The notes below the pieces were generated by a model. It searched no databases. It saw only the letters and a list, made by a program, of their open reading frames with translations, and was not told the origin of the DNA. The position numbers and the translations under genes are program-made. From positions 124,001 to 188,000 of the forward strand of contig JAWKTE010000009.1 in NCBI GenBank assembly GCA_041401985.1: a stretch of DNA of 64,000 bases, read 5' to 3'. The stretch's first letter is position 1; the number at the start of each line of letters is the position of its first letter. This document shows, piece after piece, positions 26,106 to 34,034 of the stretch. The stretch is from JACKHA01 sp041401985. GTDB taxonomy: Bacteria; Planctomycetota; Phycisphaerae; Phycisphaerales; UBA1924.

Positions 26106-27482
26106 ATGAACACCCGTCGTCTCGCGATGCTCGCGGGCCTGGCCCTGCTCGCGGCCCCGGCCTCCGCACAGGTCGTCCTCAACGAGGTCCTTGAGAACCC
26201 GCCCGGCTCCACCGACGAGTTCTACGAGTACATCGAACTCTACGGCCGCCCCGGCATGAGCCTCGACGGGTTCGCGGTCGTTCTGCTCAAGGGCGGCGGC
26301 GACGTCGAGGTCGACGAGGCGTTCAGTTTCGATGGGCTCAGCCTGGGCTCCAGCGGCCTGCTCGTGCTGGTCAACAACACCGGCGGCGGCACCCTGCTGC
26401 CCGCCTTCCCCGCCGGCACCACCGTCGCCACCTTCTCGCAGACCCACGTCCCGACCTCCGACACCCCCGGCAACCTGGCCAACGACGACTCGTCGACATA
26501 CGTCTTGGTGCGCCGCCGCCCGGTCGTCGTCGGCGGCCTGTTCCCCACCGACTGGCGGAAGGACGTGGCCCACGACGTGGACTTCAACGGGCAGATGGAC
26601 TGGCCGCACGAGCCGGGTGCCGCGAACATGCGCCCCTACCAGATGGTCGACGACATCGCCTGGTCCCACCAGATGGGCTTCGAGTACACGCGCGAGGACC
26701 AGGACGAACTCGACGAGACCCCGGGCTTCAACCCGGACGCGATCACCCGCGTCCGCTACTACTTCGACGCCGGCCCGGGCCCGGGCCTCCGCGCCGAGGA
26801 GGAGTGGTGCCGCGGCGACCTGGTCAGCGTGGCCGGGCTCGAGTACAACCCGCTCCGCGCCGGCTTCCCCGCGGCGATCAACGCAACCGGTGCCGCGCTC
26901 ACCCCGGGCAACCTCAACGACTTCGGCTCGACCCAGCAGTTCCGCTTCCTGACCGGCGACATCGACCTCTCCGGCACGGTCGACAGCACCGATCTGACGC
27001 TCGGCAACACGCTGCTCGGGGCCACCCTCGACGACCGCACGCCGTGCCTCGACGAACTGGGCCTGCCGATCATCGACCCCATGACCAACGAGCCGTACGA
27101 CTGCTACACCTGGGAGGGGCGCCGGTTCAACGCGGTCGAGGCGCTCCGCTGGCTCGACCCCGCCGACGGCCCCGGCGGCATCAACGCCGAGCCCGTGACC
27201 CAGAGCGATGTGGACATGCTCGCCGCGCTCGTCGGCCCGGTCTGCGAGCCGGACATCACCACCGGCGCGATCCCCGGCCAGCCGGGCTACGGCGTGCCCA
27301 ACGGCACGCTCTCCAACGACGACTTCTTCTACTACCTCGCCCAGTTCGCCGCCGGCAACGTGGCCGTCGCCGACCTGACCACCGGCGCGATCCCGGGCCA
27401 GGCGGGCTACGGGGTTCCCAACGGCATCATCACCAACGACGACTTCTTCTACCACCTGGCGATCTTCGCCGCGGGCTGCTGA
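26106..27482 (+). CDS. Secreted lamin-tail protein ending in a paired FAAGN/FAAGC repeat domain
   Basis: A 458-residue protein with a signal peptide (1-21). An N-terminal lamin-tail-like domain (VVLNEVLENPPGSTDEFYEY) is followed by a long Asp-rich middle with a dockerin-like stretch GDIDLSGTVDSTDLTL. At the C-terminus two about 39-residue repeats carry TTGAIPGQPGYGVPNG and NDDFFYYL. The first repeat ends FAAGN, the second ends the protein with FAAGC. The same paired repeat ends the proteins at 34035 and 46827. The repeat looks like a degenerate calcium-binding dockerin pair; its ligand is unknown. A GAGAGAGAG stretch lies 5-15 nt before the ATG and may act as the ribosome-binding site. An intrinsic terminator follows. 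Confidence 0.82.
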   Translation: MNTRRLAMLAGLALLAAPASAQVVLNEVLENPPGSTDEFYEYIELYGRPGMSLDGFAVVLLKGGGDVEVDEAFSFDGLSLGSSGLLVLVNNTGGGTLLPAFPAGTTVATFSQTHVPTSDTPGNLANDDSSTYVLVRRRPVVVGGLFPTDWRKDVAHDVDFNGQMDWPHEPGAANMRPYQMVDDIAWSHQMGFEYTREDQDELDETPGFNPDAITRVRYYFDAGPGPGLRAEEEWCRGDLVSVAGLEYNPLRAGFPAAINATGAALTPGNLNDFGSTQQFRFLTGDIDLSGTVDSTDLTLGNTLLGATLDDRTPCLDELGLPIIDPMTNEPYDCYTWEGRRFNAVEALRWLDPADGPGGINAEPVTQSDVDMLAALVGPVCEPDITTGAIPGQPGYGVPNGTLSNDDFFYYLAQFAAGNVAVADLTTGAIPGQAGYGVPNGIITNDDFFYHLAIFAAGC

Positions 27483-27518
27483 TCGCGCGGCCGCCGACAC
27501 ATCGATCCACCAAATGAA

Positions 27519-27548
27519 ACGGGGCGGGCTCGCAGGAGCCCGCCCCGT
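27519..27548 (+). terminator. Intrinsic terminator after the lamin-tail/FAAGC gene
   Basis: A perfect 13-bp stem (ACGGGGCGGGCTC and its complement, 4-nt loop GCAG) is followed by GTCGTTGTTCC. It lies 37 nt after the stop codon at 27482. Confidence 0.8.
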
Positions 27549-27577
27549 GTCGTTGTTCCGAGCATCGCTTCCGGCGA

Positions 27578-28450
27578 CTACGGGCGGCTGCGCGTGCGGC
27601 GCGGGGCCGGCTCTTCCAGCGGGTCGCCGCCCTCGTCGCCGCCATCATCCCGCCCGTTCAGGCCGGGGATGTTCAGGTTGCGCCGCAGGTCGTCGAGGCT
27701 CGGCAGCGGGCTGCCCGCGTCGCTGACCAGCCACACCAGCGAGCCATCGTCGAGCACGATGCCGATGTCGTGCAGCAGCGGCATGCCGGAGGTCTGGTTG
27801 GTCTGCGACCCCGAGGAGTCCATGTAGATCATGATCGCGTGCCAGCCGGTGTCGAACTTGGCCGGCATCGGGAACACCCCGTCCTGCCCGAACTGGTTCT
27901 GGGCCGTCTGGGTCGCCTGGCCGACGTTGGGGTCGCTGAAGATCGTGCCCCACTCGCCGATGAGCTCGCCGATGCCCTCGGGCATGCGCTCGTACTGCCC
28001 GTAGGTGTCCTCGACGAGGCGCCCGAACTCCTGGACGCGCCCGCGGTCGATCGAGCCGTGCGCCGACGAGACGAACGCCGACTGCGTCTGGGTCACGTCG
28101 CGGGCGGCCAGGCCCTTGAGCGCGGGATCGACCATCTTGCCGAACATCGTGCCCAGGCCCATCGCCCCGATGGCCATGGCGATCCAGATCACTGTGACCA
28201 CGATGCCGATGATCAGCCCGGAGATCGCCAGGCCCACGCCCTTGACGCGACCGCCCGACATCCCGATCGCCAGCAGCGCCACCCCGCCGAACAGCACGCC
28301 CAGGATCGAAGGCCCCGGGATGCAGCACAACAGGCTGCACACCAGCGACAGGATCGCCAGCGCGCTCGTCCGAGGCGGGGCCTGCATCCCATAGCCAGGG
28401 GGCTGCTGGTACTGCTGCGGATACGGCTGCGCGTACGGGTTCTGGCTCAT
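27578..28450 (-). CDS. Membrane protein with Gln/Pro/Tyr-rich N-terminus (DUF4190-like)
   Basis: A 290-residue protein. The first 30 residues are rich in Gln, Pro and Tyr (NPYAQPYPQQYQQPPGYGMQ). Two to three membrane segments (about 33-100) follow, with the LAILSLVCSLLCCIPGPSIL and GVGLAISGLIIGIVV pattern of DUF4190-like proteins. The remainder (about 110-290) is soluble and ends in an acidic then Arg-rich tail. The family has no established function. The start at 28450 is the first Met of the Gln-rich region. Confidence 0.7.
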   Translation of the reverse strand: MSQNPYAQPYPQQYQQPPGYGMQAPPRTSALAILSLVCSLLCCIPGPSILGVLFGGVALLAIGMSGGRVKGVGLAISGLIIGIVVTVIWIAMAIGAMGLGTMFGKMVDPALKGLAARDVTQTQSAFVSSAHGSIDRGRVQEFGRLVEDTYGQYERMPEGIGELIGEWGTIFSDPNVGQATQTAQNQFGQDGVFPMPAKFDTGWHAIMIYMDSSGSQTNQTSGMPLLHDIGIVLDDGSLVWLVSDAGSPLPSLDDLRRNLNIPGLNGRDDGGDEGGDPLEEPAPRRTRSRP

Positions 28451-28616
28451 GCGGACCTCTCTGCACATCGACACGCCCGCCGCTCGCGCCGACGCGGCCG
28501 CGGGACGAGGCCAAGTCTACCCAACCCCCCGGCGTCCGGGGAGGCGGGCCAGGCGCACGCAACATCGGCACCCCAGCCCGTGCTCCGTCCTCTTTCCGGG
28601 ACGCCGAGCCGGCCTT

Positions 28617-29510
28617 TCACGAGGCGACAACGCTCGAAGCCGCCGCAGCCGGGTCCGAAGCGGGTCCGAGCGGGTTCCAGCCGTGGGCATCGCGAGAGAA
28701 GCCGGTCCGCTCGGCCTCGCCGAACCGCCGGCCGTCCCACTCCCAGACCGCCAGCGTCATCGAATCGCCCTCCACGTCCAGCACGTTGAACGCGTTGGCG
28801 TGCTCGCGCCGGCGGGTCGAGGTCGCTGTGGACGCCTGGATCATGAGCACCGACCGCCCGACAGCCTCCACCTCGATCTCGTGCCGACGCCAGTACCCGT
28901 GGTGCAGGTGCCCGGACAGCACCAGGTCCACCCGCCGCCGGGCCAGCACGCCCAGCATGGACGCCGCCCGCCCGGCGACGCGGAAACCGGGGATTTCCTC
29001 GGGCACGATCAGCGGGTGGTGCGCGACGAGGATCGCGAGCCGATCGGCGCCGGGGCTCGCGTCTGCCGCACGAACCGCGGCCTGCGCCCCGAACACCCCG
29101 TCGGCGTGGCGGACCTGCTCGTTCGAGAATCGCCCGTGCGACCAGTTCCAGGACAGGTCCCACGGGCGGGCGGTGTTCAGGCCGAGGGCGAACAGGCCGC
29201 TCGCGTGGAACGTCGGACGCAGGTCGGGCGTGATGAACTCCTGGAAGCGGCTTGTCGGCGTGGTGAATCGCCGGTGCAGCGCGTACGCCGGGACGTCGTG
29301 GTTGCCCGGAACCACGAGCGTCGGTCGCCCGATCCGCCGCAGGAACGCCGCGGCCTCACGGAACTCCCGCTTGCGCCCGGCCAGCGTCAGGTCCCCGCTG
29401 ACGACCACCAGCGTCGGCTCCATGGCCGCGATCGATTCGAGCAGCGCATCGGGCGTCCCCTCGGCGATCGCGCCGAAGTGCAGGTCCGATACGTGCGCGA
29501 TCCGGATCAT
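28617..29510 (-). CDS. Calcineurin-like metallophosphoesterase
   Basis: A 297-residue phosphoesterase with all dinuclear metal motifs in order: DLHFG (near residue 9), VVSGDLT, VPGNHD, AHHPL and SGHLHHGY. Relatives such as CpdA hydrolyse cyclic nucleotides or phosphodiesters; the substrate here is not evident. The ATG at 29510 overlaps the stop of the upstream lipid kinase-like gene by 4 nt (ATGA), so the two are translationally coupled and may act in one lipid or phosphate pathway. Upstream in-frame sequence is the shadow of the kinase gene. Confidence 0.9.
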   Translation of the reverse strand: MIRIAHVSDLHFGAIAEGTPDALLESIAAMEPTLVVVSGDLTLAGRKREFREAAAFLRRIGRPTLVVPGNHDVPAYALHRRFTTPTSRFQEFITPDLRPTFHASGLFALGLNTARPWDLSWNWSHGRFSNEQVRHADGVFGAQAAVRAADASPGADRLAILVAHHPLIVPEEIPGFRVAGRAASMLGVLARRRVDLVLSGHLHHGYWRRHEIEVEAVGRSVLMIQASTATSTRRREHANAFNVLDVEGDSMTLAVWEWDGRRFGEAERTGFSRDAHGWNPLGPASDPAAAASSVVAS

Positions 29511-30577
29511 GCCCCCGAGCCTTCTCCTTCCCTTCGTTCGTCCTCCGCTCCGCTCGCGGCACCGGTTGGTTTGCCGGCCTCGGCGCCGGCCTGCGCATCG
29601 CCCCCGCCCGCCTCGCGCGGCACGATGACACGCAACGCCTTCCGCTGCATCGTGTAGTCCAGCGGCGTGCGGATCAACTCCACCTCGCCGTCGTTTGACA
29701 CCCGCAGTTTCCGCCGGAAGGCCGAGATCCGAACGCGCGTCGTCTCCGCCTGCTCGATCTGGCGGTCCAACGCCCACCGCCCGGTGCCCATCGTGAACAG
29801 CAGCGCGAACAGCCCGGCCCGCCCCCGGTGCTTCGACACATACACCGCCAGGCGCCCGCCGTCGACCGATTCCCGCAGGAACGCCTCGCCGGGGCGGTCG
29901 CTCAGCGGGTTGTTCGCCACCGCCAGCGCGTACGTCCGCACGCGCTGCAGCCGCCCGTCGTGCTCGACCCGCATCGTGAACCGCGGCGAACCGGTCGCGT
30001 GCCGCGCCGCCCGCCACAGCGCCAGCAGCCGCTCCCCCCACGTCCGCGACTTCCTGAACTTCTCCCGCTCCCGCCCCACCAGCGGCACGACGCCCAGGAC
30101 CGACGAGTGCAGGAACACCCGCCCGTTGACCAGCCCCGCGTCGACGCGCCGCTCGATGCCGGTGGCGATCGCCTTGGCGGCCGCGCTGATGTCCAGCGGC
30201 ATCTCGAGGTCCTTGGGAAGCAGGTTCATCGTGCCCATCGGCAGCAGCCCGAGCGGCACGCCGTGCTTGAGCGCCAAGGCCGCGGCCGACCGGATCGTGC
30301 CGTCGCCGCCGCCCACGACCACGATCGCGCCGGGCGTCTCCTTTGCCCGCAGGCACGCGCGGGCGATGGCGTCGGTCAGTTGCTCGGGCGGCACCGCCTC
30401 GATCTCGACCCGCCACGAGTGCTCGATCAGCGTCCGCTCGACGCGCTCGGCGATGGCCGCACGGTCGGTCTGGTCGCCGGACGCGGCGTTGAGCACGACA
30501 AGGGCCGTGCGGGCGGCGGCGGCGGCCCGGGGGCCGGTCGCGTCCGGGTCCGCGGCGGATGTCTGGCTGGGCGTCAT
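29507..30577 (-). CDS. Diacylglycerol kinase catalytic-domain protein (YegS/LCB5 family)
   Basis: A 356-residue protein of the DAGK/YegS family. It has TALVVLNAASG near residue 24, the nucleotide-binding GGGDGTIRSAA and the GLLPMGTMNLLPKDL motif. This fold phosphorylates lipids such as diacylglycerol or sphingoid bases on the cytoplasmic face of the membrane. The C-terminal 40 residues are a disordered, Gly/Glu/Ala-rich extension. It is the first gene of a two-gene operon with the metallophosphoesterase. The ATG at 30577 precedes a 20-residue Ala-rich lead; an earlier in-frame ATG lies far upstream in non-coding sequence. Confidence 0.88.
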   Translation of the reverse strand: MTPSQTSAADPDATGPRAAAAARTALVVLNAASGDQTDRAAIAERVERTLIEHSWRVEIEAVPPEQLTDAIARACLRAKETPGAIVVVGGGDGTIRSAAALALKHGVPLGLLPMGTMNLLPKDLEMPLDISAAAKAIATGIERRVDAGLVNGRVFLHSSVLGVVPLVGREREKFRKSRTWGERLLALWRAARHATGSPRFTMRVEHDGRLQRVRTYALAVANNPLSDRPGEAFLRESVDGGRLAVYVSKHRGRAGLFALLFTMGTGRWALDRQIEQAETTRVRISAFRRKLRVSNDGEVELIRTPLDYTMQRKALRVIVPREAGGGDAQAGAEAGKPTGAASGAEDERREGEGSGA

Positions 30578-30729
30578 CAGCAGAACTGTTGGCCGGTGGG
30601 TGTGACGCCAGCGTGAAGCGTGGGTGATTTCGGCGAGAACAACGGACACGCACGCCAGCGGACCCGAAAGACCGTGGGCATGGTCGGGGCGCCTGGCGGG
30701 TCGCGGGTCGGCACCGGTTCCAACCCAAC

Positions 30730-31923
30730 CTACCGACCCAGCAACAGGAACAACGCGACAAGCACCAGCAGGACCAGCACCCCGCCGCCGATCGCCAGCG
30801 ACAGTTTCCACACGCTCCACGGACGCTCGCCGCTGACCGTGCCGTTCCGCGCGTTGACCAAGATCCGGTACGGCTTGTCCTTGTACCGGTACACCGCCAC
30901 CCAGATCGGCAGCAGCAGGTGCTTGAACGTGATCGCCGAGTACACGGGCCACATCTGGTGGATCCGTTGGTGGTCGCCGCCGATGTCGTGCCGGATCGTC
31001 CCGCGGATCTGCTCTTCCATCGTCTGGCGGGCCGCGACGAAGCCCTTCTCCAGGCAGATCGAGTAACTCTCCGACCGGAACCCGCTCACATATGCCTCGG
31101 CGTACGGCACCAGCGAGCCCAGGTCCCATCCGCCCAATCTCCGCAGGCGATCGTGCGGCAGCGACTCACTCGCCGGCACCAGCACATCGTCGAACCGGTT
31201 CTGCACCGTCCCGCTGGCCCGACGCCAGCGCGTCTTGCGGACCTGGCGCGTCTGCCACGATGTCTTGCCGTTGACCGTGACCGGCACGCGGACGGTGTCC
31301 CAGTAGTCGTCGCCCCGCTCGCCGCTGTACCGCGTGACGGCCTGGGCGTCGTAGGTCCAGAACGGCAGGTACAGCCCCGCCAGGTGCCCGTCGATCCACG
31401 CCGACTTCTTCAGGTCGTTCGGAGCGAACCACAACTTGCCGATCCATGCGCCGAACGAGCCGCGGGCCTGGTCCTTGTTCAGCGCGAACGGCAGCAGCGC
31501 CCTCGGCTTGATCAGCCGCTGGCTCACCGCCCGGGCCACGATCGGCGTCCCACAGAACGGGCACTCCTGGCTCCGAACGTTCTCCTCGAACTCCGTGCTC
31601 GCCCCGCACGCGCGGCACTCAACGGTCAGCCGCTCGATCACGTCGGCCCCGCGCTCCAGGGCCGCCATCGCCTCGTGGAAGTCCTGCTCCTCGACCACGC
31701 CGTCGGCGGCGATGGCGTTGCGGTGCCCGCAGTACTCGCACAAGGTCTCGTGCGAGCCGGGGGCGTACACGATCGGCGCCCCGCACTGGGCGCATCGCAA
31801 CTGCGTGTTGGCGTCGGCCGCGCCGCCCGTGCCCCGGACCGCCATCCCCGCCTCTTCCGGGGACCAGTCGCCGTGTTCGTGGGCGGAGCCCTGCTCCTGC
31901 CCTTGGTTCGATGGTTGCTCCAT
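30730..31923 (-). CDS. Double zinc-ribbon protein with C-terminal membrane segment
   Basis: A 397-residue protein. Two TFIIB-like zinc ribbons have Cys at about 44, 47, 62, 65 and at 103, 106, 121, 124. A large central domain follows (ALLPFALNKDQARGSFGAWI and later LYLPFWTYDAQAVTRYSGERG), with a hydrophobic helix at about 372-396. Proteins of this organisation occur in many bacteria and are usually annotated as zinc-ribbon or 'helicase-like' by weak similarity; no helicase motif is visible. The function is unknown. It is separated from the lipid kinase operon by 152 nt. Confidence 0.75.
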   Translation of the reverse strand: MEQPSNQGQEQGSAHEHGDWSPEEAGMAVRGTGGAADANTQLRCAQCGAPIVYAPGSHETLCEYCGHRNAIAADGVVEEQDFHEAMAALERGADVIERLTVECRACGASTEFEENVRSQECPFCGTPIVARAVSQRLIKPRALLPFALNKDQARGSFGAWIGKLWFAPNDLKKSAWIDGHLAGLYLPFWTYDAQAVTRYSGERGDDYWDTVRVPVTVNGKTSWQTRQVRKTRWRRASGTVQNRFDDVLVPASESLPHDRLRRLGGWDLGSLVPYAEAYVSGFRSESYSICLEKGFVAARQTMEEQIRGTIRHDIGGDHQRIHQMWPVYSAITFKHLLLPIWVAVYRYKDKPYRILVNARNGTVSGERPWSVWKLSLAIGGGVLVLLVLVALFLLLGR

Positions 31924-32036
31924 GCCCCGCTCCGTCGGCCCGTTCCCGATGTACACGCTCGCGGTTGGTCTCTCTCGCAGGCGCTCTTGTTCCGAGCATA
32001 CGCGCAGGGCTTGCGTCGATGCCCGCGCGACCGGCA

Positions 32037-32543
32037 TCAGCCCGAAAGCAGCCGCCGCGCGACGTCCATCGGCAGATACATGTGGTTCGGATCGTCGGGC
32101 AGGCTGGTGAACCCGTACTTCGCGTAGAACGATCGGGCCGGCTCGTCCTTCGCGTCCACCTCGACTACCGCCGACGCGACGACCTCGGCCGTCTGAACGG
32201 CCAGGTCCAGCGCGTGCACCAGCAGCAGCGATCCGAGCCCCCGACCGCGGAACCGCGCATCGACCGCCAGACGCCCAATCAGCGTCGTCGGCAGCGGCAG
32301 CCGCGGCGGAAAGCCGTGCCCGCCGGGCGTGATCCCGACCATCAGACGCCCGGCCGAGAGCGTGACGTATCCCGCGATCAGCCCGTCCGCGTCGGCGAGC
32401 ACGTAGCCGCGTGTGATGCCCTTGCGAGCGTGCTGGCCGAGGCGGGTTTTGAGGTACTCATTGAGTTCGGGCACGCCGCAGTCGAACTCGCTGCGTTGGT
32501 GGCGGCCGCGGTCGAACGCCTCGAAGCGCAGGTCACCGCCCAT
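32037..32543 (-). CDS. GNAT acetyltransferase toxin (TacT type)
   Basis: A 168-residue GNAT. The N-terminal FDCGVPELNEYLKTRLGQHA is the hallmark of TacT/AtaT toxins. Motif A is RLAVDARFRGRGLGSLLL, giving the RxxGxG acetyl-CoA pyrophosphate loop, and the catalytic Tyr lies in SFYAKYGF. TacT-type toxins acetylate aminoacyl-tRNA and halt translation. The gene overlaps the upstream ribbon-helix-helix gene by 11 nt, as in known TacAT pairs. The tRNA target cannot be predicted. Confidence 0.9.
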   Translation of the reverse strand: MGGDLRFEAFDRGRHQRSEFDCGVPELNEYLKTRLGQHARKGITRGYVLADADGLIAGYVTLSAGRLMVGITPGGHGFPPRLPLPTTLIGRLAVDARFRGRGLGSLLLVHALDLAVQTAEVVASAVVEVDAKDEPARSFYAKYGFTSLPDDPNHMYLPMDVARRLLSG

Positions 32544-32862
32544 CGCCCCCCCCGTCGGGAGTCCGATTCGCCGAGCCTAACTCGACCCCGTCGCGCCGTG
32601 CCCGCCGATACCGCGCGGCCGCGTGCTGGAGCGCGTCGTTCGCCTCGCCCGGCTCGCGCAGCAACTCCAACAGCACCCGGCTGTCGTGTTCCGACAACTC
32701 CCGCTCTCGGGCGCGTGCGATCGTCCGATCCGCGACCCGCTCCAGGATCCCGTTGACGAAACTCGTCACCGTCATCCCCCGTAGTGCGGCCGCTCTCTCG
32801 ACTTTCTCTTTGACCCGTAACGGCTGGCGGATCGTGACTTTGGCGAACTCGGCGGTGCTCAT
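32533..32862 (-). CDS. TacA-like (DUF1778) antitoxin
   Basis: A 109-residue protein whose first 45 residues fit a DUF1778/ribbon-helix-helix antitoxin: VTIRQPLRVKEKVERAAALRG then MTVTSFVNGILERVA. The rest is charged and flexible and would occupy the toxin's active site. Start 32862 is preferred over an upstream in-frame ATG, because it begins the conserved strand and lies 5 nt after TATACT (32873-32868). The palindrome at 32871-32889 is the probable operator. Confidence 0.85.
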   Translation of the reverse strand: MSTAEFAKVTIRQPLRVKEKVERAAALRGMTVTSFVNGILERVADRTIARARERELSEHDSRVLLELLREPGEANDALQHAAARYRRARRDGVELGSANRTPDGGGDGR

Positions 32863-32867
32863 GGGAA

Positions 32868-32889
32868 AGTATACGGCATATTGCCGTAT
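32868..32889 (-). promoter_or_regulatory. Operator palindrome overlapping the tacAT promoter
   Basis: ATACGGCA-tat-TGCCGTAT (32871-32889) is a perfect 8-bp inverted repeat. On the minus strand TATACT (32873-32868) is a strong -10, so the palindrome overlaps the -10 and fills the spacer. A TTGAAC sequence about 19 nt further may be the -35. The remaining gap to 33155 shows no other feature. Confidence 0.7.
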
Positions 32890-33155
32890 CGAGTTCAAGT
32901 CATTGAGAATCTCTCAAGTACCGGTCTCGCAATCGATGCGATTATCGGACTGTTGAACGCATCGGCGATTCTCGGACCACACCAACGGTGCGCCACGTCC
33001 GAGTTCGGACGATCGTGAACACACTTTCACGCGCCGACGCCCGGAACCTCGATACCTGACCCGCTCGTGGGCGGAGGCCCCGATCCCATCACCCTGACCG
33101 TCCCCGCGCCGGCCGGAGCCGCCGGGGACGCACCCGGAACCGGGAGGCCTCCCAC

Positions 33156-33854
33156 GTGAACGCCCAGAAGAACGTCGAGATCCTGTTCGAGATCCTGGTC
33201 AACGGCGACCGACCCGCCGCCCGCACCCTGCTCGGCGAGTGCGCCGATCGCGGCCAGAGCCCCAGGGCCATCCTCATGGACATCCTGTGGCCCACCTACG
33301 AACTGGTCGAGCGCCTGCACCGCGTCGACAACCTCTCCATCCTGGCCTACCGCACCGCGACCCGCCTGCTCCGCGTGCTGGTCGACCAGGTCGCCCGCGA
33401 CCTGCCCATGGCCGTCCGCAACGGGCGTCGCGTGCTGGCGGTCTGCGGCCCCACCGACGCCGACGAACTGGGCGCCCAGCTCGCCGTCGACATGCTCGAA
33501 TCCGCCGGCTTCGCGGTCACCTTCGCCGGCGGCGACCTGCCGGCCGACGAGGTCATGGCCCAGGTCCACGAGTCGCACCCCGACGTGCTGCTCATGTTCG
33601 CCTCGGCCCCGTCGGACCTGCCCGCGGTCCGCGGCATGATCGACCAGATGCGCGAGATCGGAGCCTCCAGCGACACCCAGATCGTGGTCGGCGGCGGCGT
33701 GTTCAACCGGGCCGACGGCCTGGCCGAGGAGATCGGGGCCGACCTGTGGGCCTCCGACCCGGCCGAACTGGTCGAGACGCTGCTCATGGAGCCCGAGCGC
33801 CGCGCCGTGGCCGAGCAGCGCACGGTCGGCAAGAAGCGCCGCAAGGCGGCCTGA
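33156..33854 (+). CDS. B12-binding-domain-like protein lacking the axial histidine motif
   Basis: A 232-residue protein starting at GTG 33156. A helical N-terminal region (about 1-85) resembles the cap domain of CarH-type and methionine-synthase-type cobalamin proteins. A Rossmann-like domain follows, with RRVLAVCGPTDADELGAQLA where DxHxxG is expected, then FAGGDLPADEVM and DTQIVVGGGVFN. The cobalamin-ligating His is replaced by Asp, so binding may be lost or altered. The C-terminal tail is Lys/Arg-rich. No MerR-like DNA-binding domain is present. It could be a signalling adaptor or a carrier whose ligand has changed. An intrinsic terminator follows. Confidence 0.75.
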   Translation: MNAQKNVEILFEILVNGDRPAARTLLGECADRGQSPRAILMDILWPTYELVERLHRVDNLSILAYRTATRLLRVLVDQVARDLPMAVRNGRRVLAVCGPTDADELGAQLAVDMLESAGFAVTFAGGDLPADEVMAQVHESHPDVLLMFASAPSDLPAVRGMIDQMREIGASSDTQIVVGGGVFNRADGLAEEIGADLWASDPAELVETLLMEPERRAVAEQRTVGKKRRKAA

Positions 33855-33947
33855 GGTCCAACCCGGATCGCCGGCGAGCGTCCCCTCTCCGTCTCTCTAT
33901 CTCTGTCTCTCTTCTCTCTCCCTCTCTCCCAACGCACTCCCTCCCCG

Positions 33948-33977
33948 ACGGACCCCGCCCACCTGGGCGGGGTCCGT
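33948..33977 (+). terminator. Intrinsic terminator after the B12-binding-like gene
   Basis: A 13-bp stem ACGGACCCCGCCC/GGGCGGGGTCCGT with loop ACCT is followed by TGTCGTTG. A 45-nt pyrimidine-rich tract (about 33885-33930) precedes it. Confidence 0.75.
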
Positions 33978-34034
33978 TGTCGTTGCGGCGCGTGCGTGGA
34001 GCGCCGGGCCCCGGCCGCGCTCCAGCGAGGATGC

